Assembly (NCBI RefSeq): GCF_010993775.1 | Contig: NZ_WOTO01000043.1 | Location: 1-64,000, forward strand | DNA length: 64,000 bases | Reading direction: 5' to 3' | Source of the DNA: Fodinicola feengrottensis | GTDB taxonomy: Bacteria > Actinomycetota > Actinomycetes > Mycobacteriales > HKI-0501 | Notes under the pieces: model-generated | Databases searched by the model: none | The model's input: only the letters and a program-made list of their open reading frames with translations | What the model was told of the DNA's origin: nothing | Shown: positions 20,188-29,199 of the stretch, in pieces | Numbering within the stretch: position 1 is the stretch's first letter | Layout of the letters: every line of letters begins with the position of its first letter | Position numbers and translations under genes: made by a program

Positions 20188-22074
20188 CTAGCCTGAGTTT
20201 CCCCTGCTAGCTGATCGTTCGGCGTGTTTTGTGTGTTGTGGTGTTTGGGTTGTAGGCGTCGATGGTGTATTACCTATATATGCCGTCGATCGTAGGGAAG
20301 CGCCAGGCGGGGAAGACGTACTACTACCTGGTCGAGTCCGCGCGGGTGCAGGGCAAGCCGCGGATCGTGTCGCAGCAGTATCTGGGCAGCGCGGAGGAGG
20401 TGGTGGCCAAGCTGACCGACGCGGCGGCCGGTGAACCGGTGCGTAGCGAACACAAGGCGTTCGGGGATCTGGCCGCGGTGTGGTCGATGCTGGAGCGACT
20501 GGACGTGGTGGGGACGGTCGATGGTGTGGTGTCGCGCCGGGCGGACGCGCTGGCCTCGGTGGGCACGTATATCGCGTTGGCGACGGCGAACCGGATCGTG
20601 GCGCCGTGCTCAAAGCTGGCGTTCGCCGATTGGTGGGCCTCCACGGCCGGCGCGCGGTGGCTGCGGCTACCGCGCGGCGCGACCGACCATCGCCGGTTCT
20701 GGAACGCGATGGATCGGTTGTCGGTAGCCGACCTGCGAGCGATCGAAACCAAGTTAGGGCGGCGGATCGTCACCGAGTTCGGGCTGGACCTGACCGGTTT
20801 GGTGCTGGACATGACCAACTTCGCCACCTTCATCGACTCCGGCAACGAGAAGGCGCCGATCGCGCAGCGGGGCAGGGCGAAGCAGAAGCGGGTGGACCTG
20901 CGGCTGGTTGGGCTGGGCCTGGTGGTCACCCGCGACGGCGGGGTTCCGGTGCTGTCCCATACCTATCCGGGAGACCGGCCGGATGTCACCCAGTTCAGCG
21001 CGATGATCGACGAACTGGTCGCCCGGTACCGGCAGCTGACTACCTCCGTGGAGTCGCTGACGATCGTCTACGACGCCGGGCAGAATTCCGCCGACAACCA
21101 CGAACTGGTGGAGGATACCGGGATCGGGTTCATCGGCTCACTGCCACCGAGCGACCATCCGGCGTTGCTGGCGATACCGAAATCCCGGTACCGGCCGGTC
21201 GACGCCGACGGTGACGCCGGCCGCTATCGCGGCCTGACCCATGTCGACACCACCGTCACCGCGCTGGGCGTGACACGCCGCGCCGTGCTCACGCATTCGA
21301 CGACGCTGCACGCCAAACAGGTTCGTGGCCTGGACCAGACGCTCGCCACCGTGACTGGCAAGCTCACCGCTTTGCAGGGCCGCCTGGCGCGCGGGCGCAC
21401 CCGCAAATCCCGTGCCGCAGTCCAGACCGAGATCGCCACGATCTGCCGACACCGCTGGGTCAGCGACATCATCACCACCACGCTGACCGGCGACAAACCG
21501 GCTGAGCTGCGGCTGACCTGGCGCACCGACCGGCGTGCCCGCACCCGCCTGGAGAACCGGATCTTCGGCAAACGGATCCTGTTCACCGGCCACGACGACT
21601 GGCCCGTCACCGACATTGTCGCCGGCTACCGCTCCCAATCCGACGTAGAAGCCGGATTCCGTCAACTCAAAGACACTCACGTGGTCTCCTTCAGCCCCAT
21701 GCACCACTGGACCGACCAGAAAATCCGCGTCCACGTGTTCTACTGCGTCCTGGCCCTAACCATCGCCCACCTCATGCGCCGCGAAGCCGAACACGCCGAT
21801 ATACACATGTCCGTCCGCGAACTGCTAAACGAACTATCAGGAATCCAGGAAACCGTCCTGCTCTACCACGACGGCAACAAAGGACGCCCTCGCGCCAAAC
21901 GCATGCTCACAGACATGACCTGGACCCAACAAAAACTCGCCGACCTGTTCAACATCCACCACTACGCACCCACCCGCTGACACGACTTAGGTAATACACC
22001 CAGCCACCATCCAGAACCCACCTGACCAGGCAAAACACCACCCAAGATCAAACTAGCGAGGAAACTCAGGCTAG
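20188..22074. mobile_element. IS1634-type insertion sequence, apparently complete
   Basis: Terminal inverted repeats: ctagcctgagtttcccctgc at 20188 and, at the right end (22053-22074), the reverse complement ctagcctgagtttcctcgct. A second, subterminal inverted pair frames the transposase gene: gtgtattaccta at about 20266 and taggtaatacac at about 21987. The element is about 1.89 kb with one long intact gene. Both ends border CTAG, so the exact boundary and the target duplication cannot be fixed. The motif ctaggtatg occurs just outside both ends (20178 and 22094), perhaps a trace of the target. Confidence 0.85.
20262..21980 (+). CDS. IS1634 family transposase
   Basis: A 572-residue DDE transposase (566 if the internal ATG at 20280, MPSIVGKRQAGKTYYYL, is the start; that start better fits the family). 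The N-terminal YLGSAEEVVAKLTDA region is characteristic. Catalytic candidates: Asp in GLVLDMTNFATF, Asp in LTIVYDAGQNSADNHE, and Glu in the signature YRSQSDVEAGFRQLKD, the Y-R-E-K block of the IS4/IS1634 group. The frame is undamaged over its whole length, unlike many neighbours, so the element may be active or recently acquired. It is the only protein in the element. Confidence 0.95.
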   Translation: MVYYLYMPSIVGKRQAGKTYYYLVESARVQGKPRIVSQQYLGSAEEVVAKLTDAAAGEPVRSEHKAFGDLAAVWSMLERLDVVGTVDGVVSRRADALASVGTYIALATANRIVAPCSKLAFADWWASTAGARWLRLPRGATDHRRFWNAMDRLSVADLRAIETKLGRRIVTEFGLDLTGLVLDMTNFATFIDSGNEKAPIAQRGRAKQKRVDLRLVGLGLVVTRDGGVPVLSHTYPGDRPDVTQFSAMIDELVARYRQLTTSVESLTIVYDAGQNSADNHELVEDTGIGFIGSLPPSDHPALLAIPKSRYRPVDADGDAGRYRGLTHVDTTVTALGVTRRAVLTHSTTLHAKQVRGLDQTLATVTGKLTALQGRLARGRTRKSRAAVQTEIATICRHRWVSDIITTTLTGDKPAELRLTWRTDRRARTRLENRIFGKRILFTGHDDWPVTDIVAGYRSQSDVEAGFRQLKDTHVVSFSPMHHWTDQKIRVHVFYCVLALTIAHLMRREAEHADIHMSVRELLNELSGIQETVLLYHDGNKGRPRAKRMLTDMTWTQQKLADLFNIHHYAPTR

Positions 22075-22203
22075 GGCCCGCCCCGAGCCATCTAGGTATG
22101 CCCTGAACAGGGAAGATACGCATCCGCTCCGGATGCCACTGAGGCCTGTACGGACCAATATTGATCTCACCAGAGCACGAACCACCAAGCCGAGGAGATC
22201 GAG

Positions 22204-22344
22204 ATGTTCCTGCACCCGGAGATGCTGTCCGCACTCGCCACCGAACGTCAGCACGAACTGGTCGCCGAGAACGACCGTCGGCACGTTCTGACCGCCGCCC
22301 GCCGGATCCGCCGGGCCGACCGCCACCAACGCAAGGCTCATTGA
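22204..22344 (+). CDS. Tiny basic protein, first of a tandem pair
   Basis: A 46-residue reading frame: MFLHPEMLSALATERQHELV, then AENDRR and a basic tail ending HQRKAH. Support comes from the paralogue that follows at once (22361-22489): both share the pattern M-F-x-H-P-x-M-L-x-A-L-A-T-E-R and AEN(D/N)RRHV, with substitutions rather than indels, and each has its own ribosome site (gaggag 6 bases upstream here). It is probably a single amphipathic helix with an Arg-rich end. Such short genes occur in actinomycetes, but I know of no function. Confidence 0.65.
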   Translation: MFLHPEMLSALATERQHELVAENDRRHVLTAARRIRRADRHQRKAH

Positions 22345-22360
22345 GAAAGGAGGAAACACC

Positions 22361-22489
22361 ATGTTCATGCATCCACAAATGCTGACCGCACTGGCCACCG
22401 AGCGGCGTAACGATCTGATCGCCGAGAACAATCGCCGGCACGTACGGTCCGAGGCACGCAAAGCCCGGCGCCTGCACCGCACCCGCTGA
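22361..22489 (+). CDS. Tiny basic protein, second of a tandem pair
   Basis: A 42-residue paralogue of the preceding gene: MFMHPQMLTALATERRNDLI, AENNRRHVRSEARKAR and an end RLHRTR. It has one of the strongest ribosome sites in the window (gaaaggagg, 22345-22353, seven bases before the ATG), implying efficient translation. The 16-bp gap to the first gene implies one transcript. A third ATG at 22505 (MGATDTVFD) with the same spacing is followed at once by a perfect palindrome, so a third gene may have been interrupted there. Confidence 0.7.
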   Translation: MFMHPQMLTALATERRNDLIAENNRRHVRSEARKARRLHRTR

Positions 22490-22522
22490 CGAAGGACAAA
22501 TACCATGGGCGCCACTGACACG

Positions 22523-22588
22523 GTTTTTGATCATGGGAAAATCCCGCACTTTCCGAGGAAAGTGCGGGATTTTCCCATGATCAAAAAC
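22523..22588. repeat. Perfect palindrome with 32-bp arms and 2-base centre
   Basis: Left arm 22523-22554 (gtttttgatcatgggaaaat...) and right arm 22557-22588 are exact reverse complements around 'ga'. It reads into a possible small gene beginning at 22505 and ends just before the 3' end of the oxidoreductase gene (22607). The T-run at its right edge on the minus strand and at its left edge on the plus strand could make it a strong bidirectional terminator, but the arms are far longer than usual and contain the palindrome tgatca. Confidence 0.9.
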
Positions 22589-22606
22589 GAAGTAGGAACC
22601 CTCAGA

Positions 22607-23610
22607 TCAGATACTGACCAGCATTTTGCCGGTGTTTTCGCCGCGGAGCATGGCCAGGAAGGCTTCGGGGGCCTGGGCGAGGCCGTCGACGACGTTTTCC
22701 CGGTAGCGCAGCTCGCCGCTGGCGATCAGCGGCGCGACCTCGGCGATGAAGGTGTCCTTGAGGCTCGCGTGGTCGTTGACCAGCATGCCACGCATGGTGA
22801 TCCGCTTGCCGATCATCAGCGCCAGATTTCGCGGCGCGGCGCTGGCTTCGGTGTTGTTGTAGACCGAAATCATGCCGCAGGAGGTGATCCGGCCGTGGAC
22901 GTTGAGGCGGCTGAGCGCGGCCTCCAGGTGGTCACCGCCCACGTTGTCGAAATAGACGTCGATGCCGTCGGGCGCCGCCGCGGCCAGTTGGTCGGCCACT
23001 GGGCCGTCTTTGTAGTTGAAGGCCGCGTCGAATCCGAGTTCGTCGGTCAGGTACGCGACCTTGTCCGCGCTGCCGGCGCTGCCGACAACCCTGGAGGCGC
23101 CGCGAATCCGGGCCAGCTGCCCCACCACCTGGCCGACCGCGCCGGCCGCGCTGGAGACGAAGACGGCATCGCCCTGCTGGAATTCCGCTGTTTCAGCAGT
23201 CCCGCGTACGCGGTGAGACCGGGCATTCCGAGGACGCCCAGATATGCGTTTACCGGCGCGACCGTCGGGTCGACCTTGGTGGCGTTCTTGGCATCCAGCA
23301 GCGCGTGGCTCCGCCAGCCCAGCCCGTGCAGCACCACATCGCCCGGCCGCAGACTGTCCACAGTGGACGACACGATCTCGCCGACCGCACCGCCGTCCAG
23401 CGCCTCGCCGATCGCGAACGGCGGCACGTACGAACGCGTGTCGTTCATTCGGCCGCGCATGTACGGGTCGACCGTCATGACCAGGTTGCGGACGAGGACC
23501 TGACCGGGCGCGGGGTCCGGCAGGGTCGCCTGCGCGATCTCGAAGTTCGCCGCGGTCGGCCAGCCGTGCGGGCGGGACGCGAGCCGGACCTCAGTGGCCA
23601 GCGTTGTCAT
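22607..23610 (-). CDS. NADP-dependent MDR oxidoreductase (frameshifted)
   Basis: A zinc-free medium-chain reductase of about 334 residues of the prostaglandin/leukotriene-B4 reductase (CurA-like) group, which reduces the double bond of enones with NADPH. Visible: TVDPYMRGRMNDTRSYVPPF near residue 45, typical of this group; the lid LGVLGMPGLTAYAGLL; the nucleotide-binding fold with RVVGSAGSADKVAYLTDELG; and FDNVGGDHLEAALSRLNVHG with GRITSCGMISVYN. One indel near 23185 breaks the cofactor loop region. It is divergent from a TetR gene with an inverted repeat between them, a standard arrangement for a substrate-induced reductase. Confidence 0.88.
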
Positions 23611-23631
23611 GAGAATGCCTCCTGTCGATGT

Positions 23632-23672
23632 GTACACTGCTAACATACGGAGAGGAAGTAAGCAGTGTCAAC
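23632..23672. promoter_or_regulatory. Candidate TetR operator in a divergent promoter
   Basis: gtacactgctaa (23632-23643) and taagcagtgtcaac (23659-23672) are inverted half-sites with matching core CACTGCTwA. The right half covers the GTG start of the TetR gene, the left half lies 22 bp from the start of the oxidoreductase gene, so binding would silence both. No other symmetrical site is visible in the 54-bp gap. Confidence 0.55.
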
Positions 23673-24252
23673 ATTGCGTGCCGGCTATCACCATGGTGAC
23701 CTGCGGGCCGCCTGCCTGGCGGCGGCGCTCAGTCTGCTCGAGGAGGGCGACGAGGGCGACCTGTCGCTGCGCGCGGTGGCCCGCCGCGCCGGAGTCTCGC
23801 CGACCGCGCCGTACCGGCATTATCCGGACAAAGACGCGCTGCTCGCCGCGTTGGCCATTCACGGCTACCGGGAGTTGCGGGCCGAGTTGCTGGCCGCGGA
23901 CTCGGCGGCCGCCGAGGGAGACGAGTACGTGGCGATGGCGCAGGCTTACGTGGCGTATGCGGTGGCCCATCCGGCGCTGTTCCGGCTGATGTTCGACCAC
24001 GCGTGCACACGATCGCATCCGGAGACGACCGCCGCGTCCGCCGCGGTCACCGAGGTGCTCGCCGCGCGAGTGGCGGCCGCCGTGCCGGCAGCGCAACGGC
24101 CGGCCTTCATGATCGGCTGCTGGGCGCTCGTGCACGGCCTCGGTTCGCTGCTGTTGAACGGTAAACTCACCCCCAACGGGCCGGACGAGGTCGCTGAACT
24201 CACCCGTGCGGTGGTGGCCACTATGCTCGGCTCCAGCGCGCTGCGGCTCTAG
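23665..24252 (+). CDS. TetR-family regulator
   Basis: A 195-residue repressor-type protein. Helix-turn-helix at residues about 30-52 (LSLRAVARRAGVSPTAPYRH, YPDKDALLAALAIHG), followed by an all-helical ligand domain with VAYAVAHPALFRLMFDHACT, the TetR_C segment common in regulators of this size, and an end GLGSLLLNGKLTPNGPDEVA. The GTG start is supported by the conserved YHHGDLRAACLAAALSLLEE leader. It is divergent from the MDR oxidoreductase and probably controls it and itself through the inverted repeat that overlaps its start. Confidence 0.92.
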   Translation: MSTLRAGYHHGDLRAACLAAALSLLEEGDEGDLSLRAVARRAGVSPTAPYRHYPDKDALLAALAIHGYRELRAELLAADSAAAEGDEYVAMAQAYVAYAVAHPALFRLMFDHACTRSHPETTAASAAVTEVLAARVAAAVPAAQRPAFMIGCWALVHGLGSLLLNGKLTPNGPDEVAELTRAVVATMLGSSALRL

Positions 24253-24418
24253 TGAACAGTGGTCCATCGTGGACAGTGGGTTAACTCGAGTTGATTTCCA
24301 GCGCGCGGTCGTCGACTGGACTGGCCAAAGATCACAGTTGGGAGACAGTGCCCAGACTCGCACCTTAAGCTGTTTAAGGTTTCGTTACGGTCGGGGAAAA
24401 GGAGAGGGGACAGCGGCG

Positions 24419-26103
24419 ATGTCGGTCGGTCGGAAAACGGGGCGGACGGTGGCGGCTGCGATGGCCGCGGCCCTGTTGGTGGGCGGCTGCAGCACGCCGG
24501 ATTCCGGCAGTGCCATCGACGCGCCGGGCGCTCGTGGCGGCACGCTCCAGCTGCTCGGCCAGTCCGATTTCGAACATTACGATCCCGCGCGGCTTTATGT
24601 GACCCCGGAAGAACATCTCGCCGTCCTTTATGCGCCGACGCTGACCTCATATGTGAACGCGGCCGGTCTCGCCGGCACCAAGATCGGCGCGGACGCGGCC
24701 ACCGACACCGGCCAGCACAACAGCGACTTCACCCAGTGGAGTTTCACCGTACGAAAGAACCTGAGATGGCAGGATGGCAAAGACGTCACCTGCGCTGATT
24801 TCAAATACGGTGTGGAACGCTCCTTTTCGTCGCTTCTCACCGATGGCCCGCTCTACCAGCGGCAGTATCTGAAGGGCGGCGACACCTATCAGGGGATTTA
24901 CACCCAACCGCAGGGCCTGCCGTCGGTGACCTGCACCGGTGACACCATCTCGTACCAACTCCGCCAGCCCGTGCCGGAATTCAACTACGCGGTTACCCTC
25001 GGCATTTTCGCGGCCGTACGCAAGGACAAAGACACCGGCGTCAAATACGACAACATGCCTTTCTCGTACGGGCCGTACATGTTCTCCGAGCACGTGAAGG
25101 ACCAGCGGGTGGTGTTCGTCCGCAACCCACACTGGGATCAGAGCATGGACCATATTCGGCGAAATCTGCCGGACAGCATTGTCTTCACCGTCGGCCTGGA
25201 CGCGTCGGTGATCACCGACCGGCTGATCCACGACAAGGGCACCGACCAGCAGGCCATTCCGTTCGGCAACACCCAGGTGACCGTGCAGCAGGCGCAGCAG
25301 GTGTTCAACGACAGTGGCCTGAGCAAGCGGGTGGTCAGCGGATTTGATGGCTTTGTCTGGTATCTCGCGGTCAACACGGCCAAGGTCAAGGACCTCAAAT
25401 GCCGGCAGGCGTACGAATATGCGATGAACAAGCAGACCTATCTGACGGCCCTGGGTGGCACCCAGTTTGGTACGTACGCGACCACCATGATCACGCCATC
25501 GCTTTCCGCTTACCGCAAAATCGACCCGTACGGACTGGCGAACAAGCCGCAGGGCGACCCGGCCCACGCGAAGCAGTTGATCGCCCAGTCGCCGAGCTGC
25601 CCGAAAAACATCAAACTCGATTTCATCAACAATGCTTCCGGTGGCCGTACGGCGGCCGCGATCAAGGCGGCCTTCGCCACACCGCGGGAATCACCGTCAC
25701 ACCGAATCCCATTGCCCGCAACCAGTTCTACACGACGGTCGGCAAGCCCTCGACCGAGGACGAGCTGGTCTATGCCAGTTGGTCCGCCGACTGGCCGTCC
25801 GCCTCGACGGTGATTCCGCCGCTTTTCGATGGTCGGCAGATTGTCCAGAACGGCAACCAGAACTTGGCGCAACTCAACGACCCGGCCATCATTTCGGCAA
25901 TGGACGCGGCCGCCAAGATCACCGACCCGGCCGCCGCGCAGGCCGCCTGGGCCGCGCTCGACCTGCAGGTGCAACAGCAGGCGGCCACCATTCCCCTGCG
26001 CTACAGCAAGGCCGTCTACCTCGTCGGCTCCAAGGTGACCGGTGCCCGCCTGCACTCCCAATACAGCGACATCAGCCTCCTCAACGTCGGCGTCCAGCAG
26101 TAA
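24419..26103 (+). CDS. Peptide/nickel-type ABC solute-binding lipoprotein (frameshifted)
   Basis: A family 5 extracellular solute-binding protein of about 560 residues. ATG at 24419 follows aaaggagagggg; the signal ends in the lipobox LVGGC, so the mature protein is a lipoprotein. Family features: GGTLQLLGQSDFEHYDPAR, LVYVTPEEHLAVLYAPTL-like segment, WSFTVRKNLRWQDGKDVTCA, FKYGVERSFS, YGPYMFSEHVKDQRVVFVRN, and MNKQTYLTALGGTQFG. One indel near 25685 separates the last 135 residues. No permease or ATPase gene adjoins it; the gene is an orphan, and the region downstream is mobile-element debris, so the rest of the transporter may have been lost or lie elsewhere. Confidence 0.88.
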
Positions 26104-26317
26104 CCAGCACTCCGGACGAACAGTCAACAGCCTGCGCTCATGTAGAGAGCCTCGCGTGGCCGGCAGATAGGTAGCAGGCAACGAACAGGAGCGCTGTGTA
26201 GCCGCGAGGCAACTCGAAGAGGATGGACTCGTTGACTGTCGAGTGGGAAGCAGGGCGTTGGATCCGAACAAGCATCAAGGGACTTCGGCGAGGCATTCTT
26301 GAGGTTGCTACCTCCGC

Positions 26318-26562
26318 TTCACCACCAATCCGGCCGTAGATTTTGATAGCAACGCTGCGGAGCGAGAGATTCGGATGATCAAAATCCGGCAGAAAGTGTC
26401 CGGCTGCCTACGAACCATGACCGGCGCCCGCCAGTTCTGCGCGATCCGCAGCTACCTCGCCACCGCCGCAAAACACGGAAGGCATTTTTTCTTCGACGCA
26501 CTCACCCAACTCGCCATGGGCAATCCCTGGATGCCCGAAACCACTTGGCCAGTGACACTGGG
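26318..26562 (+). pseudogene. IS66 transposase, C-terminal remnant
   Basis: An open frame encodes only the last part of an IS66 TnpC-type transposase: NAAEREIRMIKIRQKVSGCL, RTMTGARQFCAIRSYLATAA and DALTQLAMGNPWMPETTW. The block 'DNNAAERELRMVKLRQKVSGC' is diagnostic of the IS66 C-terminus. Nothing upstream (26104-26317) continues it, and it runs directly into an oppositely oriented helicase fragment at about 26563. It marks the left edge of the accessory region. Confidence 0.8.
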
Positions 26563-26897
26563 TCATCGCGGATCAAGTCGATGCCGGCCTCGATACGGTC
26601 TGCGGCTCGGGCCGCTGCCGCAAGATTTTCGTGCGCCTCGCTGGTGAAATCCTGGAGGTGTTCGCCTGGTTGACCGATTTCCCGCCTGACGGCGGGAAAT
26701 CCAGGAGCGGTAAGCGCGTACGAGTGGATACAGAACTGTCGTAAGTGAGTCAGTTGACTGATCAGCGAGGTCGGCCAACTTGTGCATGTCCAGTTCCAGA
26801 TCGCCGAGTTCAGGGAGATCGGGGTCTGCTTCAGCGCTTGACGCGTCGGTCGCGGGAATTTCGTAAAAGGGGACTGAACGCGTTGCTACACGTATTG
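26563..26897 (-). pseudogene. Fragment of a DISARM DrmA-like helicase
   Basis: On the minus strand from 26897 the frame reads ATRSVPFYEIPATDASSAEA, DLPELGDLELDMHKLADLAD and LYPLVRAYRSWISRRQ; a one-base shift at about 26690 continues as GEHLQDFTSEAHENLAAAAR and RIEAGIDLIRDDPVSLAKW, then breaks into IS66 sequence. A 'Y..WI..Q' helix followed by 'RI..GI.LI..DP.A' is the arrangement I know from the helical insert of DrmA, the helicase of DISARM systems. The match is by pattern memory and the fragment is about 110 residues, so the family is tentative. A hairpin (gatttcccgcc-tgac-ggcgggaaatc, 26676-26701) lies at the frame change. The 264 bp to the next gene hold nothing I recognise. Confidence 0.42.
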
Positions 26898-27161
26898 CGC
26901 GCATGGGATTGCTCGGCGTCGACTCGGCGTGTGTTGCCGACCCGCTACCAAAGGCGAACTCAGGATGGAATCGGCATGCCATCGCCAGCCGCCGACGCTA
27001 TGCCTGGTCGTCAAGGTCGCCGCCTCCTATCTTCTCCAGGAAGGTTCCAGCGCACGAGCGCGGTCAGAGGTGTCCCGCGACGAGAACCGGGCACCCAAAG
27101 CTGTTAAGGTTCAAGTCTACGGAATTCGTCCTGCTGTACATAGTCAGTTTTGGGAGTCGTC

Positions 27162-27807
27162 GTGGCTGAACTAATTGCAAAGCCGAAGCGTCTCCTGGAC
27201 CGAGACCGTGAGTGGTCCCTGTTGCGTGAGTTCCTGTTGGACCCAGCGGTGCAGCTGCGGCAGGCGATCGTGTCCGGCCGGCGGCGCAACGGGAAGTCGT
27301 TCCTGCTGGAGGCACTGACTGAAGCCGCAGGGGGGCTCTACTTGACGGCGATACAAGAGGAAGGCAGGGTCCTCGCGCTTCAGCGATTCAGCGAGTTGAT
27401 CGCTGCCCACGCCGGAGTGCGCCCTGGAGCGCTCCGCCTCGACGGATGGCAGGACGTACTGTCCCACCGCTCTCGACGTCGTCAATCGGGCACCAGGCGC
27501 ATCGCTGCTTGTGATCGACGAGCTGCCGTACTTGTTGCAGCACTCGCCGGAGGTGCCGGGGTTCTTGCAGTTGCTGTACGACCAGTCACAGTTCGGCAAG
27601 GCGCCTGGTGGGCGAATCGTGCTGTGCGGGTCCGCGATGAGCATCATGAGTGAGCTGCTGTCGGGCACGAAGCCGCTGCGCGGGAGAGCCGTGCTTGACC
27701 TACGGCTGCCGGCGTTCGACTTCCGTACGGCTCGTATCCATTGGGGTGTGGAGGATCCAGCTACGGCGCTACTGGTTGACTCGGTCCTTGAGCCTGTCAC
27801 GATTTCT
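27162..27807 (+). pseudogene. Archaeal-type ATPase, N-terminal half, cut by IS256
   Basis: The ATP-binding half of an AAA-related 'archaeal ATPase' (ATPase_2/DUF234 group). From GTG 27162: AKPKRLLDRDREWSLLREFL, Walker A VSGRRRNGKSFLLEAL, then, after a frame change near 27465, Walker B LLVIDELPYLLQHSPEVPG and the sensor-like GGRIVLCGSAMSIMSELLSG. The frame ends in VEDPATALLVDSVLEP, the point at which the family normally goes on to 'GG.PGY'; there the IS256 element begins. The C-terminal half resumes at 29200. Before the insertion this was probably a complete protein of about 480 residues. Confidence 0.8.
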
Positions 27808-29188
27808 GTGTAAGCCGGAGGTGATTGGCTTACTTGTCTTATTATATCAGAATGTTAGGCGGCCGGGGAATAGTGGGGTGAGGGTGTTGAGTGCTATTTT
27901 CCAGCCCCAGGTGCCTGTTCCTGAGGCTCCGCCGCGTTGGGTGGAGATGTTGCGTAGTCCGAGGTAGATGAGTTTCATGGCTGCGTCTTTGTCGGGGAAG
28001 TGTCCGCGGTTTTTGGTGATTTTGCGGAGTTGGAAGTTGATGGATTCGATTTGGTTGGTGGTGTAGACAATTTTCCGGAGTTCTGCGGGGTAGTCCAGGA
28101 AGGGGGTGAAGTCGTTCCAGGCGTTGTTCCACACGTCGACGGCTCCGGGGTATTGTTTGCCGTGGGTCTTGGCGACGCGTCGCGGGCGAGCTCGGCGGCC
28201 TCCAGGGTGGGCGCGGTATAGATCTCGCGCATCGACGCGGCCAGTGGTTTGCGGTCCTTGTAGGACACGAACCGCATGGCGTTGCGGATGACGTGCACGA
28301 CGCAGGTTTGCACTACGGTGTCAGGGAAGATTGAGCGGATCGCGTCCGGGAGCCCGGTCAGCCCGTCGCAGCACGCGATGAGGATGTCCCGCACGCCGCG
28401 GTTGCGCAAGTCCGTCAGGACCTTGGCCCAGAACTTGGCTCCCTCGGTGTCCTGGATCCAGCATCCGAGGGAGTGTTTGCGGCCGTCCACGTCCACTCCG
28501 ATGGCCAGGTACGCGACCTTGGTGGTGACCACGCCGTTGTCCTTGATTCGGACCCGGATCCCGTCGATGTAGAGGATCGGGTAGACCTCGTCCAGCGGCC
28601 GTGACTGCCACAGCTTGATCTCGTCGACGACCACGTCGGTGATGTTCGAGATCAACTCCCGGGACGCGTTTACTCCATATATTTCAAGTAAATGCGCCTC
28701 GATGTCACGAGTTGTCATTCCTCGCGAGTACAAAGACAGGATCATGTCATCGATATTCCCCAAACGACGGGCACGTTTGGGTACGATCGTGGGCTCGAAC
28801 GTCCCGTTCCGGTCCCGCGGCACCTCGATCTGGACCGGGCCGCTGAGCGTGGACACGGTCTTGCGGGTTAGCCCGTTCCGGGAGTTGCCGGACCCGCGTC
28901 CCTCCGGCGCGCCGTGCTCATAGCCCAGGTGGTCGCTCATCTCGACCTGCAACGTCCGATCCAGCACCGCCTTGGTCATCTGGTTCAGCAGACCGTTCGC
29001 CCCGTCTACCGGCGTCCCAGTGGCCTTCGCGTCCGCTAGTAGAGCATCGATCGTCGCGGTCGAGAGCGCCCCCGTCAGCCGCGCAGCCGCCGTCTCATCA
29101 TCACGACGAGACGAAATGTTCCGAGTCATACGGTGTCCCTTCCGACCAACCAACAGGCCAGTCGATTGGGTACACCTCCGGCTTACAC
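27808..29188. mobile_element. IS256-family insertion sequence
   Basis: A 1,381-bp element bounded by exact inverted repeats gtgtaagccggaggtg (27808-27823) and its complement cacctccggcttacac (29173-29188). It carries one transposase gene on the minus strand. IS256 elements normally duplicate 8 bp of target; the flanks here (cgatttct left, acttggca right) do not match, so the insertion is old, or the flanks have rearranged since. cggtccttg occurs on both sides (27782 and 29208), slightly displaced. The element splits an ATPase gene. Confidence 0.88.
27847..29129 (-). CDS. IS256 family transposase (frameshifted)
   Basis: A DDE transposase of about 425 residues. From ATG 29129 (MTRNISSRRDDETAAARLTG) it shows the family core: LDRTLQVEMSDHLGYEHGAP, the first catalytic Asp in YPILYIDGIRVRIKD, the second in ILIACCDGLTGLPDAI with QTCVVHVIRNAMRFVSYKDR after it, and the Glu in YTTNQIESINFQLRK. 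A frame change near 28165 splits the protein between the second Asp and the Glu, so as written it would be inactive. An earlier in-frame start at 29153 (MVGRKGHR) is possible. Only this gene lies in the element. Confidence 0.9.
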
Positions 29189-29199
29189 ACTTGGCATGA

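Noticed and set aside
26222..26335. Small frame MDSLTVEWEAGRWIRT...
   Set aside because: 38 codons, no ribosome site, directly before IS66 debris; not supportable.
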